A program made the position numbers and the translations under genes. A stretch of DNA of 5,469 nucleotides, from the NCBI GenBank assembly GCA_900556645.1, contig USPJ01000107.1:1-5469 (forward strand), given 5' to 3'. The notes below the pieces were generated by a model. The model searched no databases and was not told the origin of the DNA. It saw nothing but the letters and a program-made list of their open reading frames with translations. The stretch's first letter is position 1. Every line of letters starts with the position of its first letter. This stretch comes from an uncultured Lachnospiraceae bacterium. Lineage in GTDB: Bacteria > Bacillota_A > Clostridia > Lachnospirales > Lachnospiraceae. Shown one piece after another: positions 4,961 through 5,469 of the stretch.

Positions 4961-5469
4961 GTATCTTACTTCCAAAAGCGTCAATCCCTTTGCCGGCATG
5001 GTAGCACCTGCATTTTCCCGCTTTTTACTTTCCAGTATTTTTTCCATCTCTTTTGAGCTTCGCTGTCCCAGTCCCACTTCCACCAATGTTCCGGTTAGAA
5101 TCCTCACCATATTCTGCAAAAATCCGTTACCGGTAAAACGCAACCTTATCTCCTGTGCTGTCTCTGTAATCTCGATTTCATAAATGGTCCGCACCGTAGA
5201 CTTTTTCATCTTCGGGTTTCCGCAAAAAGCTTTAAAATCATGGGTTCCTATCAGCTTTTTTGCTGCCTCATTCATGGCAGCCACATCCAATGCCTCCTCT
5301 ATTACATGAACATATTTCCGTTGAAACACATCCGCCTTCTTCCCCTTTGCAATTCGATATTCATATGTTTTAGACGTTGCAAGTAATCTTGCATGAAAAC
5401 GTTCCTCTACCTCTTCCACCTCTAAAACCGCAATATCTTCCGGCAGATAGTAGTTTACATAATCTTTTA
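4955..5469 (-). CDS. truA: TruA, tRNA pseudouridine(38-40) synthase (C-terminal 170 residues, cut by window edge)
   Basis: TruA converts uridines 38-40 of the tRNA anticodon arm to pseudouridine. The frame is open to the right edge, and the visible protein begins KDYVNYYLPEDIAVLEVEEV, which is mid-domain TruA sequence (LP-DI, then FHAR). The GTG at 5419 is therefore not the real start. About 75-80 N-terminal residues are missing, including the segment with the catalytic aspartate (the GRTD motif of the family), so catalytic integrity cannot be checked here. Visible family landmarks, numbering from the first in-frame codon, are ERFHAR (22-27), KTYEYR (33-38) with the conserved active-site tyrosine, GTHDFKAFC at about 74-82, and GNGFLQNMVRILTGTLVEVG at about 113-132. 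The closing GATMPAKGLTLLEVRY follows. The frame ends at a TGA at 4957-4955, 4 nt before recJ, and the pair form an operon whose promoter lies to the right of the window. Confidence 0.97.
   Translation of the reverse strand, partial: KDYVNYYLPEDIAVLEVEEVEERFHARLLATSKTYEYRIAKGKKADVFQRKYVHVIEEALDVAAMNEAAKKLIGTHDFKAFCGNPKMKKSTVRTIYEIEITETAQEIRLRFTGNGFLQNMVRILTGTLVEVGLGQRSSKEMEKILESKKRENAGATMPAKGLTLLEVRYR

Noticed and set aside
5419..5469. GTG at 5419 as the start of a short truA-like gene.
   Set aside because: The frame continues without a stop to the window edge, and the upstream codons encode typical TruA sequence (YYLPEDIAVLE), so the gene is merely cut by the window.

Overview
The window looks like a stretch of chromosome from a low-GC Gram-positive anaerobe, most likely a Lachnospiraceae-type Clostridia. 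The evidence is the AT-rich base use, strong AGGAGG-type ribosome binding sites, a consensus housekeeping promoter, and the protein types: a secreted DUF1002 protein, a stand-alone REC-PP2C regulator and a Firmicute-style RecJ. The genus is an inference that I cannot fix from this sequence. All seven supported genes lie on the minus strand, so transcription runs from the right end to the left.

Right end (3250-5469): the 3' two-thirds of truA (tRNA pseudouridine synthase A, entering from outside the window) is followed after 4 nt by a complete recJ (single-strand DNA exonuclease). The recJ ribosome binding site overlaps the truA stop codon, so the two are almost certainly co-transcribed and probably translationally coupled.

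Middle (848-3245): a near-perfect promoter (TTGCCA-17-TATAAT) sits directly after the recJ stop and drives a 393-residue receiver-domain/PP2C (SpoIIE/RsbU-like) phosphatase. A second promoter (TTGACA-17-CAGAAT), with an imperfect dyad inside it, precedes a gene for an exported DUF1002 (YpuA-like) protein. That unit ends at a strong intrinsic terminator at 753-803.

Left end (1-806): a 51-residue hydrophobic small protein of unknown function is followed by a roughly 90-nt control region carrying an 8-bp inverted repeat and an 11-bp direct repeat spaced 31 bp apart. Next come kdpF (30 aa, too short for routine ORF calling) and the first 101 codons of kdpA, joined by an ATGA overlap. This is the head of a kdp high-affinity potassium-uptake P-type ATPase operon that continues past the left edge.

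Most of the window is ordinary housekeeping and regulatory sequence. I found no phage, transposon, CRISPR, toxin-antitoxin or defence signature. The best leads are the small membrane protein in front of kdpF, the repeat-rich kdp control region, and the unpaired REC-PP2C regulator whose targets are not in the window.
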